Shown here in pieces: positions 1 through 11,090 of a DNA stretch of 64,000 nucleotides. The stretch comes from Candidatus Nitrotoga sp. LAW. GTDB lineage: Bacteria > Pseudomonadota > Gammaproteobacteria > Burkholderiales > Gallionellaceae. The position numbers and the translations under genes are program-made. The number at the start of each line of letters is the position of its first letter. The first letter of the stretch is position 1. The stretch is taken from assembly GCA_003402315.1 (NCBI GenBank), contig QFXI01000005.1, positions 16,426-80,425 on the forward strand, written 5' to 3'. The notes beneath the pieces are model-generated. The model saw nothing but the letters and a program-made list of their open reading frames with translations. It ran no database searches and had not been told where the DNA came from.

Positions 1-1310
1 GCGATAAAAACATGCCGGGCGCCATGATTGCCTTCGCACGTTTGAACATTCCTGCTATTTTTGTTTATGGTGGCACCATCAAACCGGGACATCTCCACGG
101 ACGAGATTTAACCATTGTCAGCAGTTTCGAGGCAGTGGGGCAATTTATCGCGCATAAAATTGATGCAACTGAGCTTTTGGCCGTCGAGCGTAAAGCCTGT
201 CCCGGTGTTGGTTCCTGCGGTGGAATGTTTACAGCTAACACCATGTCATCAACATTCGAAGTGATGGGCATGAGCCTGCCATATTCATCCACCATGGCGG
301 CAGAAGATACGGAAAAATCCGACAGCGCGGCACGATCAGCCGAAGTGCTAGTGCAAGCCATCCAGAAGCAAATATTGCCGTCTCAAATTTTAACAAAAAA
401 AGCATTCGAGAACGCAATTTCCGTGGTTATGGCGGTAGGTGGCACGACTAATGCGGTCTTGCATTTGCTGGCCATCGCGCATGCGATGGGTGTTGACTTA
501 AGCATTGATGATTTTGAAACGATCCGAAAACGCGTCCCTGTGTTTGCCGATATGAAACCATCCGGGCGCTACGTGGTAACCGACCTTCACAAAGCCGGCG
601 GCATTCCACAGATAATGAAGATGCTCTTGGTGCACGGCTTGCTTCACGGCGACTGCTTGACTATCACCGGCGAAACTATCGCGGAGGTACTTAAAGATGT
701 ACCCGCAGAACCACGTTCTGATCAAGACGTGATCCACGCCTGGAATAATCCAATTTATCCGCAAGGACATTTAGCAATTCTTAAAGGCAATCTAGCAACA
801 GAAGGTTCGGTGGCCAAAATCAGTGGCATTAAAAATCCCAAAATCACTGGCTCCGCGCGCGTTTTTGATTCAGAAGAATCTTGCATGGAAGCGATTCTTG
901 CAGAAAAAATTAATCCCGGGGAAGTGCTTGTAATCCGTTATGAAGGTCCCAAAGGTGGGCCGGGAATGCGTGAAATGCTATCCCCCACTGCAGCCCTGGT
1001 TGGCGCCGGAATGGGCGAAAGCGTCGCGCTTATTACCGACGGCCGCTTTTCTGGTGGTACTTATGGCTTTGTAGTGGGACACGTTGCACCCGAAGCGGCA
1101 GTGGGTGGCACCATAGCACTGGTCGAAGAAGGGGATTCTATTACCATTGATGCTGAAGCCCGTTTGATACAATTAAATGTCAGCGACCAAGAACTTGCGC
1201 GGCGTCGTGCCTTGTGGCAACCTCCGGCACCACACTATAAACGCGGCGTATTGGCAAAATATGCCCGACTGGTGTCTAGCGCAAGCTTGGGCGCGGTGAC
1301 AGATGCATAA
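1..1310 (+). CDS. ilvD: Dihydroxy-acid dehydratase, 3' part (5' end outside window)
   Basis: IlvD dehydrates 2,3-dihydroxy-3-methylbutanoate and its homologue to the 2-keto acids that precede valine, leucine and isoleucine; it is a cytoplasmic Fe-S enzyme. The reading frame is open from the first base. The visible part starts in the CDKNMPG segment, whose Cys is a cluster ligand, so roughly the first 120 residues are missing. The second ligand region reads [16 protein letters not shown], which is the form found in the shorter (about 560-residue) class of the family rather than the E. coli class (CPTCGSCSGM). The C-terminal GGPGMREM and [10 protein letters not shown] motifs are intact. A hairpin with a T-run follows the stop codon. 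tldD converges from the other side. The family call is certain; only the N-terminus is unseen. Confidence 0.97.
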   Translation, partial: DKNMPGAMIAFARLNIPAIFVYGGTIKPGHLHGRDLTIVSSFEAVGQFIAHKIDATELLAVERKACPGVGSCGGMFTANTMSSTFEVMGMSLPYSSTMAAEDTEKSDSAARSAEVLVQAIQKQILPSQILTKKAFENAISVVMAVGGTTNAVLHLLAIAHAMGVDLSIDDFETIRKRVPVFADMKPSGRYVVTDLHKAGGIPQIMKMLLVHGLLHGDCLTITGETIAEVLKDVPAEPRSDQDVIHAWNNPIYPQGHLAILKGNLATEGSVAKISGIKNPKITGSARVFDSEESCMEAILAEKINPGEVLVIRYEGPKGGPGMREMLSPTAALVGAGMGESVALITDGRFSGGTYGFVVGHVAPEAAVGGTIALVEEGDSITIDAEARLIQLNVSDQELARRRALWQPPAPHYKRGVLAKYARLVSSASLGAVTDA

Positions 1311-1362
1311 ACACAGACACGTTAATCCAATTTTAATTCAATCATTGAAGATTTTTTAATAG

Positions 1363-1405
1363 ACGTGATGTGGTGTGCGATTTATGCACCGCACATCACG
1401 TTTTT
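1363..1405 (+). terminator. Rho-independent terminator after ilvD
   Basis: A 10-bp perfect stem (acgtgatgtg / cacatcacgt, 1363-1372 and 1392-1401) is extended after a 2x2 internal loop by gtgc/gcac and is followed by TTTTT on the plus strand. It lies between the convergent ilvD and tldD stop codons. The T-run serves the plus-strand (ilvD) transcript; no equivalent A-run is present on the other side for tldD. Confidence 0.8.
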
Positions 1406-1415
1406 AAGACACACC

Positions 1416-2873
1416 CTACGCAGTGCCACCCACTGTCAATCCATCTATTCTTACCGTTGGCTGACCCACGCCTACCGGCACGCTCTGCCCTTCCTTGCCA
1501 CAAACACCAACACCTGGATCAAGCGCCATGTCGTTGCCTATCATGGAGATACGGGTTAATGCCTCAGGGCCATTGCCAATCAACGTTGCCCCCTTCACAG
1601 GATAGGTGATTTTACCGTCTTCAATCATGTATGCTTCAGCGGTGGAAAACACAAACTTGCCGCTCGTAATATCCACTTGCCCCCCGCCAAAGTTAGCGGC
1701 ATACAGCCCACGTTTAACTGAAGCAATAATATCCTGTGGGTCTTTGTCACCATTCAGCATATAAGTGTTGGTCATGCGAGGCATGGGCAGATGGGCAAAT
1801 GATTCGCGCCGGGCATTACCAGTAACTGGTACGCCCATCAAACGCGCATTTAAGGTGTCCTGCAAATACCCCTTAAGGATGCCGTCCTCAATCAAAACCG
1901 TGCATTGCGTAGAATTGCCCTCATCATCCATTTGCAGCGATCCACGCCTGTTAGCAATCGTGCCATCATCCACAACCGTCACACCCTCGGCTGCAACACG
2001 TTCACCGATGCGGCCGGAAAACGTGGAGCTACCTTTACGGTTGAAATCACCTTCCAGTCCGTGGCCCACAGCCTCATGCAGCAGAATACCAGGCCAGCCG
2101 GAACCGAGCACCACAGTCATATTTCCCGCCGGCGCGGGCTTTGCATCCAAATTAATTACGGCTTGATGTACAGCCTTGGCAGCGTAATCAGACAGCACTT
2201 CGTCCGTAAAATAGGCATAGTCGAAACGCCCGCCCCCACCAGATGAACCCTGCTCACGCTTGCCGTTGCTTTCTACAATAACTTGCACCGACAGCCGCAC
2301 CAGTGGGCGGATGTCAGCATTCATCAAGCCATCACTACGCGCTACCAAAACCACATCATATTCGCCTGCCAACCCAGCTATTACCTGAGTAACACGCGGA
2401 TCCATGGCACGCGCATAACGCTCCAGGCGTTCCAGCATCGCAACCTTGTCCACAGCTTTCAAACTGGCGATGGGGTCATGTGGCAAATAGAAATGTTTGT
2501 TGCTGTTAGCACGTAACAGCGGCACGGTTTGCGTCCCGCCCTGCCGTGCAATCGCACGCGTGGCTAATGCCGCACTTTCCAAGGCTGCCAAACTAATGTC
2601 ATCGGAATACGCGAAAGCGGTCTTCTCACCACTCACCGCCCGTACACCGACACCCTGCTCAATACCAAAACTGCCAGACTTGACGATACTTTCTTCAAGC
2701 GACCAGCTTTCAGCCCGACTGTATTGAAAATACAGATCAGCGTAATCCACTTTATTCGCCAGCATTTTGGAAAACATTTGCTCCAGATGGCGGGTTTCAA
2801 GCGCATGCGGTGCAAGCAGTGATTGCTGTGCAAGGGCAAATACAGTATCGTTATTTTGCATTGTCAAACCCAT
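1416..2873 (-). CDS. tldD: TldD zinc metalloprotease
   Basis: TldD is the cytoplasmic protease subunit that, with TldE/PmbA, degrades unfolded peptides and matures some modified peptides such as microcin B17. The protein has 485 residues, normal for the family. The zinc-binding HEAVGH motif lies at residues 266-271, with the family-typical [15 protein letters not shown] context and the C-terminal [11 protein letters not shown] and GNGPEAL blocks. An in-frame ATG four codons downstream (2861) is an alternative start; neither has a strong ribosome binding site. The gene follows yhdP and a nitrilase gene on the same strand, a string often seen in Proteobacteria, but a 201-bp gap separates it from the nitrilase gene. 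The partner tldE is not in this window. Confidence 0.96.
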   Translation of the reverse strand: MGLTMQNNDTVFALAQQSLLAPHALETRHLEQMFSKMLANKVDYADLYFQYSRAESWSLEESIVKSGSFGIEQGVGVRAVSGEKTAFAYSDDISLAALESAALATRAIARQGGTQTVPLLRANSNKHFYLPHDPIASLKAVDKVAMLERLERYARAMDPRVTQVIAGLAGEYDVVLVARSDGLMNADIRPLVRLSVQVIVESNGKREQGSSGGGGRFDYAYFTDEVLSDYAAKAVHQAVINLDAKPAPAGNMTVVLGSGWPGILLHEAVGHGLEGDFNRKGSSTFSGRIGERVAAEGVTVVDDGTIANRRGSLQMDDEGNSTQCTVLIEDGILKGYLQDTLNARLMGVPVTGNARRESFAHLPMPRMTNTYMLNGDKDPQDIIASVKRGLYAANFGGGQVDITSGKFVFSTAEAYMIEDGKITYPVKGATLIGNGPEALTRISMIGNDMALDPGVGVCGKEGQSVPVGVGQPTVRIDGLTVGGTA

Positions 2874-3074
2874 AGAAATTTAAAAAATCGTTACAAAAAA
2901 CTCAGCTCATTTTATTGAAGCGCATATTTAAAACCGTAATAAAGACACCCCTATTTTTATACATCAAGCTGCACCAGGCCACATTAAATAACCCTAATAC
3001 TTTTCAATAAGACTGGCTTCACATAAGATTGTTCCTCACCGCACCCAACAACCAGGCACTTCAATGCCTTACAC

Positions 3075-3935
3075 CTAACATGAAGTAAGCGTTCGGTGGG
3101 ACAGTGCCGGCAAGCTGGCACGCAAGCTGGCATGATAGGATGGATTGATTTCCTCAACGACGACTCCTGAGCCACGTGGCAACCGATCCAATACCCTCCC
3201 CCACGGATCAACGATCATACTGTTACCATGTGTTTCACGGCCATTGACATGATAACCACCCTGCCCTGCGGCCACTACATAAGCCAGATTTTCAATGGCG
3301 CGCGCACGGACCAATATCTCCCAATGCATTTTCCCAGTGGTCTCAGTAAAGGCAGAAGGCAGCACAATGATATTTACATCACGCATAGCACGAAACAACT
3401 CAGGAAAACGCAAGTCGTAACAAATCGCCAAACCAATACGGCCGAACGGGCTATCCACCACCATGACCTGATTACCTGCCTCAATAATGCGCCCTTCATG
3501 GTAATGCTCATTGCCTAATTCAAGACTGAACAAATGAATTTTGTCGTAACGCGCTACCTGTTCTCCGTTATCATCGTACACCAAGCAAGCATTACGCATT
3601 TTGTCCGGTGCATCCGCCACCAACGGAATGGAGCCGCCGACCAACCAGATTTTATGCGCACGTGCAGTCTCACTCAAAAAAGACTGGATCATGCCGCTAC
3701 CCGCTTGTTCGCGCACCGCCAATTTATCCGTATCATTCAATCCCATGATAGGAAAATATTCCGGTAATACAACCAAGCGCGCCCCCTGATCCACGGCTTT
3801 TTCGATCAGGCGGCGCGCCTCGCCCAAATTCCCTAAAACATTTGGCCCCGAAGCCATTTGCACAGCAGCAACCTTGAAAGTTTTAGTTTGCGCATGGGCA
3901 GTAGCATTTCGTTGGGTGGCAGTTTTATCTTGCAT
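3075..3935 (-). CDS. Nitrilase-superfamily carbon-nitrogen hydrolase (Nit1/Nit2-like amidase)
   Basis: This 286-residue protein has the Glu-Lys-Cys catalytic triad of the nitrilase superfamily: E59 in LPEYFP, K132 in YDKIHLF and C172 in AICYDLRFPE. The combination with LRFPELFR and the later HGNSMIVDPWG block places it in the NIT1/NIT2-like branch, whose characterised members hydrolyse the amide of deaminated glutathione or omega-amides. The exact substrate cannot be read from sequence. It starts 26 bp after the yhdP stop codon, so the two are probably co-transcribed, with tldD further down. The first 20 residues (Thr/Ala/Gln-rich) precede the conserved core; a later start is possible, but no internal ATG lies close to the core. 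Confidence 0.9.
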   Translation of the reverse strand: MQDKTATQRNATAHAQTKTFKVAAVQMASGPNVLGNLGEARRLIEKAVDQGARLVVLPEYFPIMGLNDTDKLAVREQAGSGMIQSFLSETARAHKIWLVGGSIPLVADAPDKMRNACLVYDDNGEQVARYDKIHLFSLELGNEHYHEGRIIEAGNQVMVVDSPFGRIGLAICYDLRFPELFRAMRDVNIIVLPSAFTETTGKMHWEILVRARAIENLAYVVAAGQGGYHVNGRETHGNSMIVDPWGRVLDRLPRGSGVVVEEINPSYHASLRASLPALSHRTLTSC

Positions 3936-3961
3936 ACCTTCGATTCTTTCGTATATTACTT

Positions 3962-6900
3962 CTATGGTGGCGAAACAGACTTGCTTACACTTACCTTCTC
4001 TACATTCGGGTTAACCCATGCGCCCGTAATATTGTATTCAAATGACATCAACTTATCGAGCGGTTCACGCAGTATCTTATTAGCAATAAAAACCCCAATA
4101 CCCACTGCCGGGCCAGCGGCAAACGCGCTCAGCAGGGATGCCGTATTCCCTACAGTGGGTAGAATGCGCACACGCAAGTTTTGCGTTTCATGGTTTAGAT
4201 CCACCTGCCCTTTCATAGTCACTTTGGCGGCCGAGCCTTCAATTTTAAAATCATCGGTCAACAGAACCCCCTTCCTAACTTGCGCCACTCCGTTGATGCT
4301 ATCAAATTTAAAACCTGTGCTAAACACATCGGTAAAATCCAGCGCAATGCGCTTAGGCAGCGCTTGCAAGCTCAAAATACTGAGCAACTTACCGATACCC
4401 GGTTCGATTTGCAGAAACTGTCCTTTGCCAGTGTTCAGATTAAGTGTGCCATCCAGTGTGGCATAGCTGAATTCAGCTGGCGCGCCAAGCCAGGAAAATG
4501 TTCCTTCTAATTTTCCGCTGCCGTCCTTTACGCTATTCGGGTAGCCGGAACGACCAAGAATTTTCCCCGCATCGCTGATTTCCAACTTGAAATTAACTTG
4601 AGTCCGTTCCCCACTAGGGGCCATTTGCCATTTACCATCCGCAGTTAACTCACCATCTGGGTTAGTGATAATTAATCGCTCCAAAAGCCAATCACGCTCA
4701 TGTTGTTGTGCCAACAATTCCAACTTGCCCAGACTCTTGCCGTTAAGTGTGACGCTACCCACTGCCACGTCAAGCGCAGGATGTTTTGTATTAGCAATAT
4801 TTTTTTTAGTTACATTAGATTGAGCTACAGCATTTCTCTTTTTACCGTTTTCATCCCGATCCAGTTCTAGAGACAAATTTTTCAAGCGGGCGCCAAACTT
4901 ACCATTACCCTGTGGTTGCCAGTTCACTTCACCATTAATTGATTTAGCTGCCAGTAGCGCAACCACCGTACCATTAATATTACGTGCGTTGATACGCACA
5001 TCATCTACCATATAGCCATACCCGCTTATTTTCTGGATCAGCAAATCAGCGCCTGCGATACTGGCCGGTGCCAAGCCATCAGACGCACTAGCCAAGGCTC
5101 CCCAACCTTCCACCGATAACTGCGGCATGGTGCCAGCTAGCCACACGCCATCTTTTTCCGCCCACTTGCCAGCATTACCAAAATTTACCGTGCCGCGCTT
5201 GACGACCCGATCACCACCCTCATCCCAACGCAAAAATTTCGCACTGAATAGCTTGCCATATTGCACCGACAACAGATCCTGTTGCGGAGTCGTGCTATTC
5301 ATCTCGAAACGCAGTGGAATAATCTCGTTAGCGCGCTTTGCAAAGGGCGAGGGTAAGTCAGACGCCAACCCAACCAAATTGGAAGTGAGTTGCAAACTGA
5401 CCTGTTTTTTTAACACCGTAATTTCCGATTCCCAATCGCTGGTACCATGCAGATAATTGAGCAATGGATGTGGCTCTAAATCACGCAAGACATCCATATT
5501 TGCGCGACCGACCACCTTGGCGTTAACAGCACTGCCTTTATTGCTCTGCACTGTCAGGTTGGCTGGTCCTCCAAGAACTTGCATAGTAACGCTCTGCGTG
5601 CGTACCGATGATTCGCTGAACAATAGATCGCCATTAACTTTATGTAAAATTGGCACACCCTTGCCCAAGCTCACTTCATTGTCGATAAAATGATACCGGC
5701 CCGAAACTATTGCCGGCTTACTACCGCGTAATGGAATATCCACCTGTAGATTCAGATTGCCATTACCGCCCGAAGTAATGTTATCGGTAAGGCCATCAAT
5801 ATATTCACGCACCGGGCTTTGCTGAATAAAATTCAGACCGTTCTTTGTTTCACCCACCGACTCGCCACGCACTTGCAATGGTAAACCAAGGTTTTTAATA
5901 TCCGGCAAAACCACACTAATATCATTCAAGGCCGCGCCTACAGTCATCGCAGTCGGAGCAGTCACCTCGAGCCGTTTGCCCTGAATCGCCAATTTCGCAA
6001 CGGCGTTTTCCACGCGAGGCCATCCTTTCGCATACTCCACCCCCACTCCCGTTGCACGCGCCCGAATTTGAAATAAACCATTGCGGTTTCCATCGAATGG
6101 AAAGTCCTTCAAATTACCCTTCAGACGCAGGTTAAAATTATCTGATTGCCCATCAACTAAGGCATCTCGTATCCAATCGTGGGCTTCACCATTTAAAGCA
6201 ACCAATGGAATATATCGGGCAGTATGGCGCACTGCGGCACGTGTCAAATGGACAGTCAAATCAATCAGGCCAGGGCTTTGCGGTAGCGACTGATAGCTAC
6301 CAAAAAAATTCCCGGCAAGATCGGCATTGGATATGGAAACTTTATTAAATTTGACCTCCATCCCATTGTCATGCTTTTGCCAACTACACTGTGCAATGAG
6401 CGAATCAAATGTCAAAGGTTCCGGCATGATAAGTGGCGCATCCACCACAGAGTTGCGCATATTCAGCGACAACGTGCCATTGACGTCATTACCGTCCAAC
6501 TGCCCGCTCAACCTGGTAAATCCCGGGATATTGCCCGAGCGCTGTATGGATAGTCCGTCAAAGCGCGCCTTAATCTCGTAATTCAATAGCTTGTCAAAAT
6601 CACCCTGCCATTTTGCTTGTACATTGGAAATCCGCCCTTGGGGCGCGAATGTAGCCAGCTGCCGCTTCAAGCTAGACGTCAACGGCAGAAAATGTGTCAG
6701 ACTGGTAAAACTGCCCATATCCAACGTATTGACACGCACCTCACCGCTAGCTGACTGTTTACCTGTAACATCTGCAAAATGTAGATATAGGTCAATTGGC
6801 TGCAACACTAGGTCATTATTCGTCTGCAATGATAATTTTCGCGTGGAAATCTCAAAACCCCGAGCCACGTCGTGCCATTCAACGCGACCGCGCAGCTTGA

Positions 6901-7840
6901 TCACATCGAGAAGCGGCAAATCATCGGCCAATTGTGTCTGTACATCAGCGAGCGCCATATCCGCAGTAAACTGATTAATCTTGCCCTTTTCGACACCCAG
7001 CCAACCGCGTAACGCACCGCTGCCGCGTTTGGGCGCAATGGGCAGCGATACCCATTTATTCCATGCGGCAACATCAACATAGTCAAGCTGGGTATACAAC
7101 TCTCCGCGCCAAGCATTAAAGTTATCAAAGCTGGTACCGAAAAAATCACCGCGCAAATCCAATTGCGCAGACAATTCCGCTGGAGGCTCCGCCCGCAAGG
7201 AAAAACTATGACGACGCCCCCTGTTTTCAATGAGCATGTTCACTTGATTTAATATCAACGGAGGCGCAGCACGCCGCTCGTCCTGCCAAGTAATGCGCGC
7301 GTCACGCACCACAATATGTTTTTGGTGTAGTAACCAATCCGCCAGCCCGTGATCCGCAGGCTGGCCGGGGATATTGCTCGACATCCTCATGCCAGCGATA
7401 TGCAACAAGCCTTGCACGTCCCGCTTGATCAACAGATCTGGCTGGTTAATCTCCAGGCTATATAATCGTACCTGCCCCGTCAGGACTGTCATCCACGACA
7501 CCACATTGTCCACCCGCTGCAACGCGAGCAAAGTTTGCCCCTGTTTATCCAGAATAAGCACATCAGTAAACAAGAGATGCGGGCGAATGCCCTGCCAATC
7601 TGCCTCAATCTTGCCGATAGTCACTGGCTGGCCAACAACGTGACTGACCATAGCGCTAATGTTATCGTGATAGCGTTCGATATCCGGCAATATCCAATAA
7701 CGCAATGTCAGCACCAATCCCCCGCCGACGAACAACAACAGCATTGCACTGAACAGCACAAATCGTGTTAATTGATTGCAGCAACGCAAACAAAAACTCG
7801 CACAAGCCCTCAGCATATAAAGGGGTAACCAAGTAACCAT
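3962..7840 (-). CDS. yhdP: YhdP family AsmA-like envelope protein (DUF3971)
   Basis: YhdP-type proteins are anchored in the inner membrane and bridge the periplasm; in E. coli, YhdP with TamB and YdbH carries phospholipids towards the outer membrane. The 1292-residue length fits the family. One membrane segment lies near residues 25-48 (FVLFSAMLLLFVGGGLVLTL), followed by the VGQPVTIGKIEADWQGIRPHL segment typical of AsmA-like N-termini, a long repetitive beta-rich middle, and an AsmA-like C-terminal domain over about the last 190 residues (LDGTLNLNTGKGQFL, IEGSAAKVTMKGQVDL). It is transcribed divergently from glnE across an 80-bp gap and is followed closely by the nitrilase gene. An alternative ATG is at 7816. 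Confidence 0.92.
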   Translation of the reverse strand: MVTWLPLYMLRACASFCLRCCNQLTRFVLFSAMLLLFVGGGLVLTLRYWILPDIERYHDNISAMVSHVVGQPVTIGKIEADWQGIRPHLLFTDVLILDKQGQTLLALQRVDNVVSWMTVLTGQVRLYSLEINQPDLLIKRDVQGLLHIAGMRMSSNIPGQPADHGLADWLLHQKHIVVRDARITWQDERRAAPPLILNQVNMLIENRGRRHSFSLRAEPPAELSAQLDLRGDFFGTSFDNFNAWRGELYTQLDYVDVAAWNKWVSLPIAPKRGSGALRGWLGVEKGKINQFTADMALADVQTQLADDLPLLDVIKLRGRVEWHDVARGFEISTRKLSLQTNNDLVLQPIDLYLHFADVTGKQSASGEVRVNTLDMGSFTSLTHFLPLTSSLKRQLATFAPQGRISNVQAKWQGDFDKLLNYEIKARFDGLSIQRSGNIPGFTRLSGQLDGNDVNGTLSLNMRNSVVDAPLIMPEPLTFDSLIAQCSWQKHDNGMEVKFNKVSISNADLAGNFFGSYQSLPQSPGLIDLTVHLTRAAVRHTARYIPLVALNGEAHDWIRDALVDGQSDNFNLRLKGNLKDFPFDGNRNGLFQIRARATGVGVEYAKGWPRVENAVAKLAIQGKRLEVTAPTAMTVGAALNDISVVLPDIKNLGLPLQVRGESVGETKNGLNFIQQSPVREYIDGLTDNITSGGNGNLNLQVDIPLRGSKPAIVSGRYHFIDNEVSLGKGVPILHKVNGDLLFSESSVRTQSVTMQVLGGPANLTVQSNKGSAVNAKVVGRANMDVLRDLEPHPLLNYLHGTSDWESEITVLKKQVSLQLTSNLVGLASDLPSPFAKRANEIIPLRFEMNSTTPQQDLLSVQYGKLFSAKFLRWDEGGDRVVKRGTVNFGNAGKWAEKDGVWLAGTMPQLSVEGWGALASASDGLAPASIAGADLLIQKISGYGYMVDDVRINARNINGTVVALLAAKSINGEVNWQPQGNGKFGARLKNLSLELDRDENGKKRNAVAQSNVTKKNIANTKHPALDVAVGSVTLNGKSLGKLELLAQQHERDWLLERLIITNPDGELTADGKWQMAPSGERTQVNFKLEISDAGKILGRSGYPNSVKDGSGKLEGTFSWLGAPAEFSYATLDGTLNLNTGKGQFLQIEPGIGKLLSILSLQALPKRIALDFTDVFSTGFKFDSINGVAQVRKGVLLTDDFKIEGSAAKVTMKGQVDLNHETQNLRVRILPTVGNTASLLSAFAAGPAVGIGVFIANKILREPLDKLMSFEYNITGAWVNPNVEKVSVSKSVSPP

Positions 7841-7920
7841 GAAAACAAATAAGCCAAGGCGCGCATAGCAGATTTATAATGAACCGCGAAGTATGAACAG
7901 TTTAACCCTAAGACCCCTCT

Positions 7921-10641
7921 ATGAATACCGTTATCACGCCTATCTCCGCTAATTTTGACATTGCTTTACAGCGTGCCATACGCTGCAGCCGATATGCGCA
8001 GCGCCTACTCGGCAGCGAGGGTGAATTACTGCCATGGCTGCGCACACACTATGCCCAACCTTGCAATAGGGACGAAATAACGGCATGGCTCACCGCCATA
8101 CCCATTACGGACGAAGAGTCACTATCGCGCGCGATACGCCGTTTGCGCAAGCGCGTCATGCTCAAGCTACTAACGCGCGATTTAGGCGGACTAGCCAATC
8201 TGGAGGAAGTAATGGCCTGCATGTCTGCACTGGCAGAGCTGGTCATACAACGCACGCAATCCTTCATTATGGAGACACTGGTTCAACAATATGGCCAACC
8301 GATAGGCGCACTGAGCGGCACGCCGCAACAATTGCTGGTAGTTGGCATGGGCAAACTGGGCGGCATGGAACTCAATGTTTCCTCTGACATTGATCTTATT
8401 TTTGTCTACCCGGAAGACGGCAACAGCAATGGTTCCCGCAGTATAAGTAACCACGATTTTTTTACCCGCCTGGGGCGTCGCCTCATTAACCTGATTAACG
8501 AACTAACCCAGGAAGGCTATGTATTCCGCGTGGACATGCGTTTACGGCCTTATGGTGACAGCGGGCCCCTGGTGATGAGTTTCGCAGCGGTGGAGGAATA
8601 TCTGGTAGAACAGGGTCGAGAATGGGAACGTTACGCCTGGATTAAAGCCCGGGTAATCTCTCCGGCAGATTATCCCGCTACGCAAGAACTCATGCAGCTC
8701 GTACAACCCTTCATATTCCGCAAATATCTCGACTTCGGCGCATTCGAGTCTATGCGCAAATTGCATGCACAAATTAGCCAGGAAGTGCAGCGCCGCGATC
8801 GGATTGATAATATCAAACTGGGCCCAGGTGGCATCCGCGAAATTGAGTTCATAGCCCAAGTTTTTCAACTGATACGGGGTGGACGCGATGCCAGCCTGCG
8901 TATCCGTCCCACCTTGCAAGTGTTGCAACTTCTGCGCGAAAACGGCCAACTTACACCAGACACCGTAATCGGATTGAGTACAGCTTATGTATTTTTACGT
9001 AATCTGGAGCATCGCCTGCAATATCTGGATGACCAGCAAACTCAGGATTTACCGAAAAATATTGCAGACCAAGGGTTACTAGCCGAGGGCATGGGTTATC
9101 CGGATTACGGTGCCATGTTGCAACAATTAAACCACCACCGTTCGTTGGTAAGCGAACAGTTCGCCCAAATTTTCAGCACGCAGCAAGATAACACGATAAC
9201 AAGTACGCTTTGGCGCGAAAATTTAAAAGTGGATGAGTTGCAAAATGACCTTGGCAAATTAGGTTATGCAGACACAACTCTCCTGGCTGAACGGCTGTTG
9301 AATATCCGTGACAGTGGCCGTTACCGCCAACTGCCAGACACAAGCCGCCAACGCATGGATAAACTGATTCCGCAGTTCATCACGCTATGTGCAGTGCCGA
9401 ACAACCGTGACCAAACCTTGCCGCGCATACTAAACCTGTTGGAAAGCATTAGTCGACGCGCCTCCTACCTAGCTTTTCTGGCCGAATATCCTAAGGTTTT
9501 GCCACGTTTAGTCGACCTTGCCAGCGCCAGTGAATGGGCATGCGAATACTTAATTAAGCATCCCATTCTGCTGGATGAATTGCTTGATGCACGTGAAATC
9601 TACCGTGCACCCGATTGGATAGCTCTGGATGCAGAACTGCTGACGCAACTGGATCATTGCAATACCGATACAGAACGCCAGATGGATGTGCTTCGCCAAT
9701 TTCAGCATGTCCAAACATTCCATTTATTGGCAATGGATTTGCACGGGCTGTTGCCGTTGGAAACGCTAAGCGATCACCTCAGCAACTTGGCCGACCTAAT
9801 TTTGCGCCATATATTGCAACTATGCTGGCGTGATGCGCGTAAAAAACATCAACAGCAAGCGCAATTTGCCATTATTGCCTATGGAAAACTGGGGGGTCGC
9901 GAACTCGGCTATGCTGCCGATCTCGACTTGATTTTTTTGTACGATGACCAGCATCCCGACGCGGCAGAAATCTATGCCCGGCTGGCTCAGCGCATCAATA
10001 CTTTATTAAGCAGCTATACCTCAGCGGGCCGTTTGTACGAAATAGATTTGCGCCTGCGCCCGAATGGCGCTAGCGGCCTGTTGGTCAGTTCCATTCCCGC
10101 ATTCGCTGAATACCAGCAGCATCACGCTTGGGTGTGGGAACACCAGGCGCTAACACGGGCACGCTTCTGTACCGGCGATACGCAAGTAGGTAAGCAATTT
10201 GAAATTATTCGCAACAACGTTTTATGCAAACCACGTGACCTGAATGTGCTGCGCCAAGAAATCGTAGCAATGCGGCAGAAAATGCTGGACACCCATCCCA
10301 ATGACAGCGATTTATTCGATATCAAACATGACCGCGGCGGCATGGTAGACATTGAATTCATAGTGCAATTTTTAATACTGGCCCATGCTCACACCGAGCT
10401 GAAATTGACTGCCAATAGCGGCAATTTGGCACTGCTAATGCTCGCAGGTGAATTAGGATTAATAAAAGTGGAATTGGCGGAGGCGGCCAGCAACTGCTAC
10501 CGCACCCTGCGCGCGCTACAGCACAAGATGCGCCTGAATAACCAATCACCCTGCCGAATTGACAGGAAAGAAATCGACACCGCATCGGTAATTACGCTAT
10601 GGGAAGAACTCTTGGGGTCACATTGTCAAGAAAAAAAGTAG
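7921..10641 (+). CDS. glnE: Bifunctional glutamine synthetase adenylyltransferase/deadenylase
   Basis: GlnE covalently modifies glutamine synthetase: the C-terminal half adenylylates it and the N-terminal half removes AMP, under control of PII proteins. Both nucleotidyltransferase cores are present, GMGKLGGMELNVSSDIDLIFVY around residue 142 and AYGKLGGRELGYAADLDLIFLY around residue 653, each followed by a RPYGDSGP- or RPNGASGL-type block. The 906-residue length is normal. The ATG lies only 80 bp from divergent yhdP, and no strong ribosome binding site is visible. The stop codon coincides with the start of a 77-bp repeat, so whatever lay downstream originally may have been replaced. Confidence 0.97.
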   Translation: MNTVITPISANFDIALQRAIRCSRYAQRLLGSEGELLPWLRTHYAQPCNRDEITAWLTAIPITDEESLSRAIRRLRKRVMLKLLTRDLGGLANLEEVMACMSALAELVIQRTQSFIMETLVQQYGQPIGALSGTPQQLLVVGMGKLGGMELNVSSDIDLIFVYPEDGNSNGSRSISNHDFFTRLGRRLINLINELTQEGYVFRVDMRLRPYGDSGPLVMSFAAVEEYLVEQGREWERYAWIKARVISPADYPATQELMQLVQPFIFRKYLDFGAFESMRKLHAQISQEVQRRDRIDNIKLGPGGIREIEFIAQVFQLIRGGRDASLRIRPTLQVLQLLRENGQLTPDTVIGLSTAYVFLRNLEHRLQYLDDQQTQDLPKNIADQGLLAEGMGYPDYGAMLQQLNHHRSLVSEQFAQIFSTQQDNTITSTLWRENLKVDELQNDLGKLGYADTTLLAERLLNIRDSGRYRQLPDTSRQRMDKLIPQFITLCAVPNNRDQTLPRILNLLESISRRASYLAFLAEYPKVLPRLVDLASASEWACEYLIKHPILLDELLDAREIYRAPDWIALDAELLTQLDHCNTDTERQMDVLRQFQHVQTFHLLAMDLHGLLPLETLSDHLSNLADLILRHILQLCWRDARKKHQQQAQFAIIAYGKLGGRELGYAADLDLIFLYDDQHPDAAEIYARLAQRINTLLSSYTSAGRLYEIDLRLRPNGASGLLVSSIPAFAEYQQHHAWVWEHQALTRARFCTGDTQVGKQFEIIRNNVLCKPRDLNVLRQEIVAMRQKMLDTHPNDSDLFDIKHDRGGMVDIEFIVQFLILAHAHTELKLTANSGNLALLMLAGELGLIKVELAEAASNCYRTLRALQHKMRLNNQSPCRIDRKEIDTASVITLWEELLGSHCQEKK

Positions 10642-10717
10642 CCCGGTAGATTATGCTGAATGAAATGAAGCCCGACATCATAAGGAACACATGAACACAT
10701 ACGTTACCAACGTGCCA
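10641..10717 (+). repeat. 77-bp direct repeat, copy 1
   Basis: This segment begins at the last base of glnE and aligns without gaps to 11906-11982, with about 59 of 77 bases identical by hand count. The core (ggtaga/ggttgtgctgaatg ... gaaacccaacatc in copy 2) is an imperfect inverted repeat of the REP-like kind often scattered in proteobacterial genomes. The two copies bracket the toxin-antitoxin pair. Confidence 0.75.
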
Positions 10718-11061
10718 CTGCTGCAGAAGCACATACTTTCTTCATTGTTAATCCGACCAAACGGCGCTCCGATGTATGGTACGGCATATTGATGATTTGA
10801 ATACCATCATAAAAACGGGGAAAATCACGCATCCATTGGCTATTCTGGCGATAGTGAGTGTTACCGAACATCTACATGCGATATAGCTCTTGCCACCGAG
10901 CGACGCCGACTTCCGCCGCGATGGCCGCTTATCAAGGCCAAGGTTCGCGACGACTGGCAAAAGACGAGCATATTCGTGCCAGCCACCAAGCAAAATATGA
11001 GCGCAACATCTGCAGCGGCAGTATTAGGAACATCAAATCCGAGATGATGGCAGTCAACGTA
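10718..11061. other. Gene-poor stretch upstream of toxin-antitoxin pair
   Basis: Together with the repeat before it, this is a 487-bp gap between glnE and the antitoxin gene. Open frames on both strands are short, overlap each other, and have no recognisable motif or ribosome binding site. It could hold decayed coding sequence, but I cannot support any gene here. Confidence 0.5.
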
Positions 11062-11090
11062 TTGACAATAGATACACAGATAGCTATACT
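11062..11090 (+). promoter_or_regulatory. Sigma-70 promoter of the toxin-antitoxin pair
   Basis: TTGACA (11062-11067) and TATACT (11085-11090) are separated by 17 bp, close to the sigma-70 consensus. The -10 box lies 38 bp before the antitoxin ATG at 11129, which has an AAAGGAGA ribosome binding site at 11116-11123. Confidence 0.85.
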